DNA of 64,000 bases from Marinobacter halotolerans (GCF_008795985.1 NZ_VMHP01000001.1:2108001-2172000); one strand, 5' to 3'; positions 44,017 to 53,534 are shown, counted from the stretch's first letter. Numbers and translations: made by a program. Notes: generated by a model from the sequence alone, not told the origin.

Positions 44017-46761
44017 TCAGTGCGCCTCGTCCCAGTTATTGCCCACCCCGGTCTCCACCAGCAGTGGTACATCAAGGCTGGCTGCGGCGGACATTCTTGA
44101 TTCCAGCCCAGCGCAGATGGTGTCCAGGGCGCTTTCCCTCACTTCCAGTACCAGTTCATCGTGCACCTGCATGACCATGCGCGCATCATCGGCATGGTTC
44201 GTCATCAGCCATTGCTCGACATCAAGCATCGCCAGTTTGATGATGTCGGCGGCACTACCCTGCATCGGGGCGTTGATGGCGGTTCGCTCCGCGCCTTGTT
44301 GCAGTTGCTTGTTGCGGGCATTGATCTCTGGCAGGTATAGACGCCGACCGAACAGGGTTTCAACGTAGCCGTCGTCGTGGGCCTGTTTGCGGATGCGGTC
44401 CATGTATTTAAGAACGCCGGGGTAGCGTTCGAAATAGCGGTCAATGTATTCCTGCGCCTGGTTTCGCCCGACATCCAGCTGGCGCGACAGGCCAAAGGCG
44501 GACATACCGTAGATCAGCCCGAAGTTGATGGCTTTGGCACTGCGGCGCTGATCGGCAGAAACCTCGTTGACGCTGACGCCGAAAACTTCGGCCGCCGTCG
44601 CCTTGTGAATATCCTCGCCTTTCTCGAAAGCCTTCAGCAGGCCCTTGTCTCCCGACAGGTGTGCCATGATACGGAGCTCGATCTGCGAATAGTCCGCGGC
44701 AACCAGCTTGCAGCCTTCCGGCGCAATAAAGGCCTGACGAATGCGCCGGCCCTGCTCGGTGCGCACGGGGATGTTCTGCAGGTTGGGCTCCGAGGACGAC
44801 AGGCGCCCTGTGGCGGTTACCGCCTGATGATAAGACGTATGAATCCGCCCGGTGCGATGATGAATCAGTTCCGGCAGGGTATCGGTGTAGGTGGATTTAA
44901 GCTTGCTCAGGCTGCGGTGTTCCAGAATCAGGTGGGGCAGCCGATGGTCGTGGGCCAGTTCCTGCAGCACAGGTTCTGCCGTTGAAGGCGCGCCTTTCGG
45001 GGTTTTCTTGATGACCGGAAGCCCCATTTTGTCGTAGAAAATGGCCTGCAGCTGCTTGGGTGAGCCCAGATTGAACGCTTCACCGGCTTCCTCGTGCGCT
45101 TCCTTCTCCAGCTCTGCCATCCGCTCCGCCAGTTCCTGGCTATGTTGGCGCAGGGTGCTGGCGCTGATCATGGCGCCTCGCTGTTCCATGCGTGACAGCA
45201 CCGGCACCAGCGGCAGGTCGATCTTCTCGTAGACGTCTTTCAGCTTGCCGGTTTCCGCCAGTCGGGGGCGCAGGACGTGGTGCAGTCGCAGGGTGATGTC
45301 GGCATCCTCTGCGGCGTAGGGCCCGGCCTGTTCCAGGTCAATCTGGTTGAAGGTGAGCTGTTTTGCGCCTTTGCCGGCGATGGATTCGAAGGAAATCGTC
45401 TGCTCGCCCAGGTATTCCTGCGCCAGCGCGTCCATGTTGTGGCGTGAAGCCACGGAATTGAGTACATAGGATTCCAGCATGGTGTCTTCGGCAATGCCCT
45501 GAAGGTCAATGTCGTGATTGGCCAGCACGTTCTTGTCGTATTTCAGGTTCTGCCCCAGCTTGGCCAGCTTCGGATCTTCAAGTAGTGGCTTCAACAGGCC
45601 CAGCACGTAGTCAGGTTCAAGCTGTTCCGGAGCCCCCATGTAGTCGTGACCGAAAGGCACGTAAGCGGCTTCGCCCGGCTCAATGGCAAAGGAAACGCCG
45701 ACTACCCGGGCTTCCATATAGCGCAGGCTGGTAGTTTCGGTGTCAAAGGCAAACAGCGATGCGTTCTTCAGGCGCTCGATCCATTGGTTCAGTGTTTCAC
45801 TATCGGTAATGACACTGTAGTTTTTTTCCGTTTTGGCTGTGGATGGCTGTCCCGCGGCTGGCTGGTCCGTCTGTTGGGAACTGGCCTTAGTCTGGCCGTT
45901 ACCGTTTTCCAGTTCGTTGATCCAGGAGCGGAATTCGTATTCGCGGAACAGTTCCAGCAGTTCGGTGTCGTCCTGTTGGCGAAGTTGCAGGTCTTCCAGG
46001 CCGAAATCCAGCTTCACATCCGTGCGTATGGTGGCCAATTCATAGCTCAAGGGCAGGCTATCAATGGCTTCGCGCAGGTATTCTCCGATCTTTCCCTTCA
46101 CCTCATCCGCATGCTCGATCACTTCGTCGAGGCTGTTCCAGGTCTGCAACCATTTGACGGCGGTTTTTGGGCCGCACTTGTTGACGCCGGGTATGTTGTC
46201 GACCTTGTCGCCCACCAGAGCCAGATAGTCGATAATCTGCTCGGGTTTGACACCGAACTTCTCCACCACGCCTTCCCGATCCATCCGGGTGTCAGTCATG
46301 GTGTTGATCAGGGTTACATGGTCGCTGACCAGTTGCGCCATGTCCTTGTCGCCGGTGGAAATCACCACGTCGATGCCTTTGCTGGTCGCTTCGTTGGCCA
46401 GGGTGCCGATCACATCATCGGCCTCCACTTCATCAACAATCAGCAGCGGCAGGCCCATGGCACGCACGATCTCGTGTATTGGTTTGATCTGGACACCCAG
46501 GTCCTCTGGCATGGGAGGGCGATTGGCCTTGTATTCTTCATACAGATCGTGGCGGAAGGTCTTACCCTTTGCGTCAAAAACCACCACCATTTTCGAGCCG
46601 GGAAAGTCCTGCTCCAGCTTGCGGATCATGCTGATAACGCCCTTGATGGCGCCTGTTGGCTGGCTCTTGCTGGTCATCAGGGGGGGCAGCGCGTGATAGG
46701 CACGGAACAGGTAGGATGAACCATCTACCAGAACCACCGGCGGAGTCTTATTCTGTGTCAT
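44017..46761 (-). CDS. polA: DNA polymerase I
   Basis: The 914-residue enzyme (E. coli 928) starts at the ATG at 46761; a TTG at 46809 gives a non-homologous extension. It has a 5'-3' exonuclease domain (1-290: LVDGSSYLFRAYHALP at the start and DKVDNIPGVNKCGPKTA). The 3'-5' exonuclease keeps its metal ligands (FAFDTETTSL), so proofreading appears intact. The polymerase domain shows DYSQIELRIMAHLSGD, RRSAKAINFGLIYGMSAFGL and the final MVMQVHDELVLEV. It acts in repair and Okazaki fragment maturation. A DUF2782 gene is divergent, as in pseudomonads. Confidence 0.97.
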   Translation of the reverse strand: MTQNKTPPVVLVDGSSYLFRAYHALPPLMTSKSQPTGAIKGVISMIRKLEQDFPGSKMVVVFDAKGKTFRHDLYEEYKANRPPMPEDLGVQIKPIHEIVRAMGLPLLIVDEVEADDVIGTLANEATSKGIDVVISTGDKDMAQLVSDHVTLINTMTDTRMDREGVVEKFGVKPEQIIDYLALVGDKVDNIPGVNKCGPKTAVKWLQTWNSLDEVIEHADEVKGKIGEYLREAIDSLPLSYELATIRTDVKLDFGLEDLQLRQQDDTELLELFREYEFRSWINELENGNGQTKASSQQTDQPAAGQPSTAKTEKNYSVITDSETLNQWIERLKNASLFAFDTETTSLRYMEARVVGVSFAIEPGEAAYVPFGHDYMGAPEQLEPDYVLGLLKPLLEDPKLAKLGQNLKYDKNVLANHDIDLQGIAEDTMLESYVLNSVASRHNMDALAQEYLGEQTISFESIAGKGAKQLTFNQIDLEQAGPYAAEDADITLRLHHVLRPRLAETGKLKDVYEKIDLPLVPVLSRMEQRGAMISASTLRQHSQELAERMAELEKEAHEEAGEAFNLGSPKQLQAIFYDKMGLPVIKKTPKGAPSTAEPVLQELAHDHRLPHLILEHRSLSKLKSTYTDTLPELIHHRTGRIHTSYHQAVTATGRLSSSEPNLQNIPVRTEQGRRIRQAFIAPEGCKLVAADYSQIELRIMAHLSGDKGLLKAFEKGEDIHKATAAEVFGVSVNEVSADQRRSAKAINFGLIYGMSAFGLSRQLDVGRNQAQEYIDRYFERYPGVLKYMDRIRKQAHDDGYVETLFGRRLYLPEINARNKQLQQGAERTAINAPMQGSAADIIKLAMLDVEQWLMTNHADDARMVMQVHDELVLEVRESALDTICAGLESRMSAAASLDVPLLVETGVGNNWDEAH

Positions 46762-46848
46762 GTCAAAACGGACCCGGATTGTGATTGAAGCATGGGTTGG
46801 CTTGTGCAAGTCTTTGGGTATGTAGAACCTTTCGGATCAGAGGGTATC

Positions 46849-47199
46849 ATGAAACCAGAATTGATCGCCTGCTGCGCACTGACTCTCGGCCTGTTTGCGG
46901 TTTCGGCCGTCGGCCAGGAGGAAACTGACATGTCTTCGGACAATACCGGCGAGGCACCAAAAGAGCCGGTGGTGGTGTCCGATTACCAGCCACCGGGTTC
47001 GGAAGCCCAGATCGTCATCCGTCCGGGAGACGGAAAAGAGGTGTTTTATGAATACCGGGTCAACGGCGAGCTGGTTGAGATAAAGGTCGTCCCCGACGTT
47101 GGGCCTGCCTATTATCTGGTGCCGGCTGACGGCGGCGGATGGATTCGGGAAACTGAAACCGAGCTGCTGGTGCCAAGCTGGGTGCTGTTCCGCTGGTAA
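46849..47199 (+). CDS. DUF2782 family exported protein
   Basis: The 116-residue protein has a signal peptide (about 1-22, MKPELIACCALTLGLFAVSA) and a small beta domain with VVIRPGDGKEVFYEYRVNGELVEIKV-type strands, matching DUF2782. The family is typically found opposite polA in Pseudomonas relatives; its function is unknown. The ATG at 46849 has AGAGGG 6 bp upstream; the earlier in-frame start at 46792 lies inside the polA promoter region. It converges on the mini-lipoprotein gene after 3 bp. Confidence 0.85.
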   Translation: MKPELIACCALTLGLFAVSAVGQEETDMSSDNTGEAPKEPVVVSDYQPPGSEAQIVIRPGDGKEVFYEYRVNGELVEIKVVPDVGPAYYLVPADGGGWIRETETELLVPSWVLFRW

Positions 47200-47202
47200 C
47201 CG

Positions 47203-47589
47203 TCAGATAAGATCGACGGCGACGCCGTCCGAGCGACGACTTTCCCGACCCTGGTCATCCACGGCGGTAACACTGAACTCGTAAGCTCCCGGTTTGAAAC
47301 GGGTCAGGGTAAAGGCGGTTCCTTTCTCAACCGGAAGTGGAATCGCCTTGAAGGTATCGTGATGCCGCAGCCGGTAATAGATGCGGTATTCCTTGATATC
47401 ACTGCTGTAAAGCCGGGAACCATCTTCCCGTGTGGCTGGCGCTTCCCACCTTAATGTCGGCCGGTCGCTGGTCGTCAGGGGCTGGCTCGTCCCGCTGACT
47501 TCCTGGCAGCCGCTGCTCATCAGCAGTGGTAGAAGTGCACATAGGCTGATGAACCGCATTGCCGATGATCGGTCGGGTCTACCTGTCAT
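47203..47589 (-). CDS. Small lipoprotein with one fibronectin type III domain
   Basis: The 128-residue protein starts at the ATG at 47589, chosen for GAG-rich RBS sequence and a lipoprotein signal (CALLPLLMSSGC, Cys about residue 28). The rest is a single FnIII-like domain: LRWEAPATREDGSRLYSSDIKEYRIYYRL at its start and the FSVTAVDDQGRES motif at its end. It would be an outer- or inner-membrane lipoprotein exposing one Ig-like fold. Partners and function are unknown. Confidence 0.75.
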   Translation of the reverse strand: MTGRPDRSSAMRFISLCALLPLLMSSGCQEVSGTSQPLTTSDRPTLRWEAPATREDGSRLYSSDIKEYRIYYRLRHHDTFKAIPLPVEKGTAFTLTRFKPGAYEFSVTAVDDQGRESRRSDGVAVDLI

Positions 47590-47895
47590 GATTACTCTCG
47601 CTGTGAGTTGCACGCAGATCAAAGTGCGTGTGTATCAGAAAGTGAAGCCGGAATAATGCAGGTAGACGGACACGCGTTTTCACCGCACGCATTATGCCGT
47701 CTGGTCGGGAATCATCAAGCGGGGGTTCGTTAAAAGTTGTTCACCGATAAAAATTTTTTTCTAGTTAGTATGATCATTCTAATTTTTGAGCTTACTGTGA
47801 AGAGGTGAAGTCATAGAACGGCCTGATAAATCCGGCCGACATGATGCAGATTTAAAGTTAGCAAGCACGCATCGAAACCATTAAGGAGAAAGACT
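47590..47895. other. 306-bp gene-free region upstream of the phasin-like gene
   Basis: This AT-rich intergenic stretch lies between divergent genes. It contains the 18-bp palindrome over a -10-like element (47765-47782), an A/T block at 47745-47765 that may act as an UP element, a GGCCGG-rich segment near 47820, and the RBS AAGGAG of the phasin-like gene. No other gene is seen. Confidence 0.6.
47765..47782. promoter_or_regulatory. 18-bp near-perfect palindrome overlapping a -10 element
   Basis: TTAGTATGATCATTCTAA is palindromic except at one symmetric pair. It contains TATGAT, five of six matches to the -10 consensus, and lies 113 bp before the phasin-like gene. A repressor bound here would block promoter opening. 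The size and symmetry fit a TetR- or GntR-type operator. The regulator is not identified. Confidence 0.5.
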
Positions 47896-48309
47896 ATGGG
47901 TAAGCTCAAAACATATCAGGAACAGCTTCAGGAAATCGTTGAAAAAGGCATCAACGCCGCTGAAGAGCAGCAGAAGAAACTGGCTTCCAAGCCGTTTGAG
48001 TATGCTGAGAAGCTCGAAAGCGAAGCTCGTGAGTACAGTGTCAAGACACTGCGTACCCGTTACTACGGCTACAGCGAAAACCTGTTCGAGCAGCTGCGCA
48101 GCCTGAACACCCGTTTCGGCAGCTTTGCCGGTGACCTGGTAGCTCGCCTCGAGAAGGAAGCCTCTGAAGGTGTGGCTGACGCCGCTGACGAAGTAACCAG
48201 CGCTGCTCAGTCCACCAAGAGCAAAGTAGCCGGCGGTACCACTGCCAAGAAAACGGCGGCACGCAAGACCAGCACCGCCAAGAAGACCACAACTACCGCA
48301 TCTGCCTGA
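47896..48309 (+). CDS. Phasin-like protein with lysine/alanine-rich histone-H1-like tail
   Basis: This 137-residue protein has a long amphipathic helical region (about 1-95, KTYQEQLQEIVEKGINAAEE at its start) followed by a low-complexity tail of Lys, Ala and Thr (TAKKTAARKTSTAKKTTTT). The arrangement resembles PhaF/PhaI phasins, in which a helical phasin part binds polyhydroxyalkanoate granules and a basic tail binds DNA. No PHA synthase is in the window, so granule association is an inference. The RBS AAGGAG is 8 bp before the ATG. A strong bidirectional terminator follows. Confidence 0.75.
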   Translation: MGKLKTYQEQLQEIVEKGINAAEEQQKKLASKPFEYAEKLESEAREYSVKTLRTRYYGYSENLFEQLRSLNTRFGSFAGDLVARLEKEASEGVADAADEVTSAAQSTKSKVAGGTTAKKTAARKTSTAKKTTTTASA

Positions 48310-48330
48310 TAGGTCTGATTCGGGTTGTTA

Positions 48331-48356
48331 AAAGGCCGCCTCCGGGCGGCCTTTTT
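48331..48356. terminator. Bidirectional rho-independent terminator
   Basis: A 7-bp stem (GGCCGCC / GGCGGCC) with loop TCCG has A residues on the left and a T run on the right. It serves the phasin-like gene and the convergent DUF4124 gene. Confidence 0.9.
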
Positions 48357-48370
48357 AATGACGGGTTGTT

Positions 48371-49024
48371 TTATTTGGACGGTTTATCCGACGGGACTTC
48401 CAGGGGAACGGTGCGCTGTTGATCGGTGATGACTTCGAGGCGCTTGATGTCTTCCAGAAACTGGCGTTTCACCGCTTCGATCTCGGCTCTCTGAGCGTTG
48501 ATTTCCTGCTCTATTTCGCGGATATCGGCTTCAAGGCGGCGGATTTTCTTAAGGGTTGCTTCCGGAATATCGCGGCCGGCACGTTCAAGGTCTGCAGCCC
48601 TGGCCTGCTCGGCGTCCAGTTGGTTTTCGATAACTGATATGTTGCCCTGCTTGAGTTGCGAAAGGCCCCGGAGTTCCAGAATCTTGCGGTGCATGGCCCG
48701 CACAGCCTGGTCCGGATTACTGTACCGTTCCAGCAGCTTGCGGTCCTGTTCCATCCGGCGTGCCCGGGCTTCCTGGCGGCGCTTCTCGGCGGCTCGCTCG
48801 GCAAGTTCTTCCTCGGTTGGGGCAGGCGCAACCGTATCGATGACCCGGCCATCGCTACTCAGGATATCGTAACCCCGCTTCGAAGCTTCCTGGGGGATAG
48901 TGTTGCTGATCACGACCTGGCCGTTCTCATCCTTGTAGCGGTACATTGCTGCGGAAACGGTCGCGGCGGAGAGCAGCAGGGCCAGGGTAGAGGCAATGAT
49001 GGCAGGCCGGATCAGATGATTCAT
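48371..49024 (-). CDS. DUF4124 periplasmic coiled-coil protein
   Basis: The 217-residue protein has a signal peptide (1-26, ending TVSA). A short DUF4124 domain follows (AMYRYKDENGQVVISNTIP, about 26-60). After it comes a long charged coiled coil (about 72-205) rich in Glu, Arg and Ala. DUF4124 is a small beta motif at the N-terminus of many exported proteins of unknown role. It could act as a periplasmic spacer or scaffold. It lies 79 bp after pyrE on the same strand. Confidence 0.82.
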   Translation of the reverse strand: MNHLIRPAIIASTLALLLSAATVSAAMYRYKDENGQVVISNTIPQEASKRGYDILSSDGRVIDTVAPAPTEEELAERAAEKRRQEARARRMEQDRKLLERYSNPDQAVRAMHRKILELRGLSQLKQGNISVIENQLDAEQARAADLERAGRDIPEATLKKIRRLEADIREIEQEINAQRAEIEAVKRQFLEDIKRLEVITDQQRTVPLEVPSDKPSK

Positions 49025-49103
49025 GGTGTGATGTCACGCTCTGGTCAACGAATGATGCTCAGGGAAGCATACCAAAACCGGCGCAATATGCCATGTGGGC
49101 CGG

Positions 49104-49742
49104 TCAGATGCCGTATTTTTGCCGATAGCTCGCCACGCTGGCGGCATGGTCTTCGAAGCCTGGGCGGTTATTGAGGTAGTCAAGAACCTGATCGAGTTTG
49201 ATAATGCTGACGACCGGAATGCCAAAAGTGTCCTGTACTTCCTGAATGGCAGACAGTTCACCGGCGCCCCGTTCCTGGCGATCAAGGGCGATCAGCACGC
49301 CGGCAGGGCGGGCGCCGGCGCTTTTTATCAGATCCATGGATTCGCGGATAGCGGTGCCTGCAGTGATAACGTCGTCAACAATCAGGACATTGCCCTGCAG
49401 AGGCGCGCCAACAATATTGCCGCCCTCACCGTGGTCTTTCTTTTCCTTGCGGTTGAAAGCAAAGGGTTTGTTGATCCCGTTTGAGGCAAGTGCCATGGCG
49501 GTCACCGTCGCCAAGGGAATGCCCTTATAGGCTGGCCCGAAAATAATGTCATAATTTAGCTCGCTGCGTTCGAGGGCTGCGGCATAGGCTTTGCTTAGTT
49601 CCAGCAGGTCCTCGCCGGTATTGAACAAGCCGGCGTTGAAAAAGTAAGGGCTGGTGCGGCCGGATTTGAGCGTAAATTCCCCGAAGCGCAGGGCATCCCG
49701 GCGAATGGCAAACTCAATGAATTTCTGCTGATAGTCATGCAT
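49104..49742 (-). CDS. pyrE: Orotate phosphoribosyltransferase
   Basis: The 212-residue protein (E. coli 213) has [18 protein letters not shown] near residue 22, [17 protein letters not shown], a flexible-loop [13 protein letters not shown], and the PRPP motif [17 protein letters not shown]. It converts orotate and PRPP to OMP in pyrimidine synthesis. It is divergent from crc across 81 bp, the conserved pseudomonad arrangement. Confidence 0.96.
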   Translation of the reverse strand: MHDYQQKFIEFAIRRDALRFGEFTLKSGRTSPYFFNAGLFNTGEDLLELSKAYAAALERSELNYDIIFGPAYKGIPLATVTAMALASNGINKPFAFNRKEKKDHGEGGNIVGAPLQGNVLIVDDVITAGTAIRESMDLIKSAGARPAGVLIALDRQERGAGELSAIQEVQDTFGIPVVSIIKLDQVLDYLNNRPGFEDHAASVASYRQKYGI

Positions 49743-49823
49743 GGCAAGGTTTCTGGCGGGTCTGGAACTTTAATTGAAGCGTAAAAACAGTATGATACAC
49801 ACAAACCGGATCAGGGAACACGT

Positions 49824-50630
49824 ATGCGCGTCGTAACAATAAGCGTCAATGGCCTCGCGCAGGCCGTTGAAAAGGGTTTCTTTGAATGGCTGGCCCGGCA
49901 GGATGCCGACGTGGTCTGCGTTCAGGATCACCGCATGCGCGCCTATGAAATTGAGGATTTCAACCTCATCCCTGAGGGCTATGAAGCCTACTTTATCGAC
50001 GGCGAGCACAACGAGGACGGCGGCGTCGGCATCTACACCCGCCACTTCCCCAAGGCCATTATGTATGGCTTCGCCAGCGAGCAGGCAGACCGTGAGGGCC
50101 GTTTCATCCAGGCGGATTTTGACAAGGTGTCTGTGGCTTCGGTGCTGGCTCCCTGCGCCCTGGGCCGGGAAGACGAGCTTACCGGCAGCGACGATCTGAC
50201 GGTGCTGGATCACAAGGACGAGTTCATGGAGTCTTTTGGGCTTCATATGCAGAAAACCCTGCGCAAACGCCGGCAATTCATCTTCGGTGCCAACCTGCAG
50301 ACCGCCCATCACGTAACCGATGCCAGCCCGCTCTATCACAAACTCGATTTTTCCGGATTCCTGCCCCATGAAAGGGCATGGCTGGACCGTTTGTTTGATG
50401 AAATGGGCTGTGTGGATGCATTTCGCGACCTGAACAAGCAGAGCAACCAGTTCACCTGGTGGCCGGAGCAGGCCGAGGGCTCACGGAAAAAGGCGGGTAT
50501 TCGGGTGGACTACCAGCTGCTGACGCCGGGCATTCGCAAAACTGTCCTGGACGGCTGGATTGATGATTCAACCCGGTTCTCCGACCACGCGCCGGTGATT
50601 ATGGATTACGACATCGAAATCGGGCTTTAG
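49824..50630 (+). CDS. crc: Catabolite repression control protein Crc (degenerate exonuclease III fold)
   Basis: The 268-residue protein has the exonuclease III/AP endonuclease fold (SVNGL with Asn9, GRFIQADF, RVDYQLLTPG, SDHAPV with His255). Active-site residues are altered: Asp35 stands where ExoIII has Glu34, and Ala156 and Leu158 replace the catalytic Asp151 and Asn153. Crc of P. aeruginosa shows the same kind of loss and also sits opposite pyrE. Crc stabilises Hfq on A-rich mRNA sites to repress catabolic genes. It is slightly longer than Pseudomonas Crc (259). If the family assignment is wrong, it would be an inactive ExoIII paralogue. Confidence 0.8.
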   Translation: MRVVTISVNGLAQAVEKGFFEWLARQDADVVCVQDHRMRAYEIEDFNLIPEGYEAYFIDGEHNEDGGVGIYTRHFPKAIMYGFASEQADREGRFIQADFDKVSVASVLAPCALGREDELTGSDDLTVLDHKDEFMESFGLHMQKTLRKRRQFIFGANLQTAHHVTDASPLYHKLDFSGFLPHERAWLDRLFDEMGCVDAFRDLNKQSNQFTWWPEQAEGSRKKAGIRVDYQLLTPGIRKTVLDGWIDDSTRFSDHAPVIMDYDIEIGL

Positions 50631-50711
50631 GTTTGGAGTCGAGCGCACATGGATGTGCTTGTAGCGTGCCCGGAGAAGAATTCCCCTCCGAACACGCGAC
50701 ACCGAGGCACC

Positions 50712-51428
50712 TCAGACAGATAACGCCGCCTTCTGGGCTTCAAACAACTGGTTAATACCAAGTTTCGCCAGCTTCAGCATCCCATCCAGCTCTTCCTGCT
50801 CAAACGGCGCACCTTCCGCAGTTCCCTGAATCTCAATGAAGCCGCCTTGATCGGTCATGATGACGTTCATGTCCGTTTCGGCCTCTGAGTCTTCCGGATA
50901 ATCCAGATCCAGAACCGGCGTGCCTTTGTAGACACCCACCGAGAACGCAGCAATCATCTGTTTCAGCGGCGACTTTTTCAGCCGACCTTCTTTCACCAGA
51001 AAATTCAGTGCATCCACCAGCGCCACGCAGCCGCCGGTAATCGCCGCTGTGCGGGTGCCACCGTCGGCCTGAATAACGTCACAGTCGATGGTGATGGAAT
51101 GCTCGCCCAGGGCTTTCAGGTCGACCGCTGCGCGCAGTGAGCGGCCGATCAGGCGCTGGATTTCCACGGTGCGGCCACCCTGCTTGCCGCGGGCGGCTTC
51201 GCGGCCCATGCGGCTGCCGGTAGAGCGGGGCAGCATGCCGTATTCGGCGGTGATCCAGCCCTGGCCCTGGCCGCGCAAAAACGGTGGGACCTTGTTTTCC
51301 ACGGATGCGGTGCAAATGACCTTGGTGTCGCCAAATTCCACCAGCACCGAGCCCTCGGCATGGCGGGTGAATTGGCGGGTGATTCGGATATCGCGGGGTT
51401 GTTCCGGCGTTCTTCCGCTCGGTCTCAT
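50712..51428 (-). CDS. rph: Ribonuclease PH
   Basis: The 238-residue enzyme (P. aeruginosa 239) starts at the ATG at 51428 ([20 protein letters not shown]); the longer frame runs into the yicC promoter. Motifs are [37 protein letters not shown], the phosphate-site [22 protein letters not shown], and [19 protein letters not shown]. It trims tRNA 3' ends phosphorolytically. It is divergent from yicC. Confidence 0.96.
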   Translation of the reverse strand: MRPSGRTPEQPRDIRITRQFTRHAEGSVLVEFGDTKVICTASVENKVPPFLRGQGQGWITAEYGMLPRSTGSRMGREAARGKQGGRTVEIQRLIGRSLRAAVDLKALGEHSITIDCDVIQADGGTRTAAITGGCVALVDALNFLVKEGRLKKSPLKQMIAAFSVGVYKGTPVLDLDYPEDSEAETDMNVIMTDQGGFIEIQGTAEGAPFEQEELDGMLKLAKLGINQLFEAQKAALSV

Positions 51429-51477
51429 AGTGAATCCTGATAATGCGAGTGAGTGTCCGGGACAGCTGCCCGGTCTT

Positions 51478-51507
51478 TTGCCAAACTGAAAGGGCAGGGA
51501 GTATAAC
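51478..51507 (+). promoter_or_regulatory. Predicted sigma70 promoter of yicC
   Basis: TTGCCA and TATAAC, each five of six to consensus, are separated by 18 bp. Transcription would begin near 51514, just before the tandem duplication. Confidence 0.55.
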
Positions 51508-51520
51508 ACGCGGCAGCCCC

Positions 51521-51546
51521 GGGTGTTCTGATAGGGTGTTCTGATA
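51521..51546. repeat. Perfect 13-bp tandem duplication in the yicC leader
   Basis: GGGTGTTCTGATA occurs twice back to back (51521-51533 and 51534-51546), between the predicted yicC promoter and its RBS. This looks like a recent slippage or duplication event. Confidence 0.85.
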
Positions 51547-51598
51547 GACTGGTGAGACAATCTGCCACCCAAGCCGGGTCCTCACTGAGGGGCATTTT

Positions 51599-52462
51599 AT
51601 GATTCGAAGTATGACGGCCTTTGCCCGTCGGGACACCCAAGGCGACTGGGGCGTTCTCACCTGTGAAATCCGCACGGTCAATCACCGGTACCTGGAGCCT
51701 TCTTTTCGTCTGCCTGAAGCGCTTCGCGAACTGGAGAACCGCTTCCGAGAGCAGCTGCGAACTCAACTTCGACGGGGCAAAGTGGATGTGGCCCTGCGGT
51801 TCCAGTCCACCGAAACCAGGCCGCGCCTGGAGATCGACGAGTCCATGGCCAAGGCGGTGAATGACGCGGCCAATCATATCAACCGCATGCTCGACAACCC
51901 GGCCCATCTGAGTGCCCTGGATGTACTGCGCTGGCCCGGGGTTTTGGCATCTGCCGAGCAGGATTACAGCAGCGCGAAGAAAGCCGCTGACGGGCTGTTT
52001 GCCGAAACCGTCTCAGAGCTTGTTTCGGTGCGTGAGCGAGAAGGCGAGCGCCTGCGGCCGCTGTTCGACGAGCGGCTGGAAACCATGGCGACTCTGGTGG
52101 CCGACGTTCGCAAATTGATGCCGACGCTTCTGCAAGCTCAGGAAGAAACCCTGCGAAACCGGTTTGCCCAGGCGAGAGTAGAGCTTGATCCCGACCGTCT
52201 GGCCCAGGAAATGGTGATGCTGGCGCAAAAATCGGATGTGGCAGAAGAGCTGGATCGCCTGGACGCACACATCCAGGAGGTTACCCATGTGTTTCAGAGC
52301 GATGAGGCCATCGGTCGCAAGCTGGATTTTCTAATGCAGGAACTGAACCGTGAAGCCAACACCCTGAGCAGCAAGAGCATTGACGCCCGGGTAACCCGTG
52401 CCGCCGTGGATCTGAAGGTGCTGATCGAGCAGATGCGAGAGCAGGTCCAGAACGTCGAATAG
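51599..52462 (+). CDS. yicC: YicC family endoribonuclease
   Basis: The 287-residue protein (E. coli YicC 287) has an N-terminal YicC_N domain (MIRSMTAFARRDTQGDWG and EIRTVNHRYLEPSFRLPE) and a C-terminal DUF1732 domain ending FLMQELNREANTLSSKS with the invariant Asn-Arg-Glu. YicC homologues are RNases, which in E. coli promote turnover of the RyhB small RNA. The RBS is GAGGGG. The gene is followed by gmk after 77 bp. Confidence 0.94.
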   Translation: MIRSMTAFARRDTQGDWGVLTCEIRTVNHRYLEPSFRLPEALRELENRFREQLRTQLRRGKVDVALRFQSTETRPRLEIDESMAKAVNDAANHINRMLDNPAHLSALDVLRWPGVLASAEQDYSSAKKAADGLFAETVSELVSVREREGERLRPLFDERLETMATLVADVRKLMPTLLQAQEETLRNRFAQARVELDPDRLAQEMVMLAQKSDVAEELDRLDAHIQEVTHVFQSDEAIGRKLDFLMQELNREANTLSSKSIDARVTRAAVDLKVLIEQMREQVQNVE

Positions 52463-52536
52463 AACCTGCGGGATGCGGCCCGGGTTCAAAGACCCTATAA
52501 TCCTGCCCTTTCAGGTTTTGCGGAAGGCGATCATAG

Positions 52537-53172
<636 letters not shown>

Positions 53173-53263
53173 AGACCTGGTAATAGCTGTATACAAATTG
53201 GCCTCACGGCATTAAACTACGCGGTCTGGTGAATTCCGCTCTTTTTTGAATATCGGGGATGTT

Positions 53264-53476
53264 ATGGCACGAGTTACTGTTGAAGATTGTCTGGAACACG
53301 TTGATAACCGCTTTCAGCTGGTGATGCTGGCCACCAAACGCGCCCGTCAGATCGCTACCAAGGGTTTCGAGCCTCTGGTGCCGGAAGAAAACGACAAGCC
53401 GACAGTTATTGCGTTGCGCGAAATCGCCGAAGGCAAGATCGGTCGTGAGCTCCTCGCCGAGGATGACGACGAATAA
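53264..53476 (+). CDS. rpoZ: RNA polymerase omega subunit
   Basis: The 70-residue protein starts at the ATG at 53264 ([20 protein letters not shown]), the universal omega start; the in-frame ATG at 53246 is too early. It contains the conserved RARQIATKG motif and an acidic tail. Omega aids assembly of RNA polymerase and forms part of a ppGpp site in E. coli. It is followed by spoT, but a promoter and a terminator lie in the gap. Confidence 0.95.
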   Translation: MARVTVEDCLEHVDNRFQLVMLATKRARQIATKGFEPLVPEENDKPTVIALREIAEGKIGRELLAEDDDE

Positions 53477-53500
53477 GCCGCAAGTTTATCCAGTAAAGCA

Positions 53501-53528
53501 TTGAAATCTGTCACACCGCTTTTATAGT
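53501..53528 (+). promoter_or_regulatory. Near-consensus sigma70 promoter in the rpoZ-spoT gap
   Basis: TTGAAA (53501-53506) and TATAGT (53523-53528) are separated by 16 bp, and each matches five of six consensus bases. It starts 24 bp after the rpoZ stop and points toward the hairpin, terminator and spoT. Confidence 0.7.
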
Positions 53529-53534
53529 GTAGAT

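Noticed and set aside
45646..46719. 357-residue plus-strand ORF
   Set aside because: It is antisense to the exonuclease domains of polA, which are well conserved. It is a shadow.
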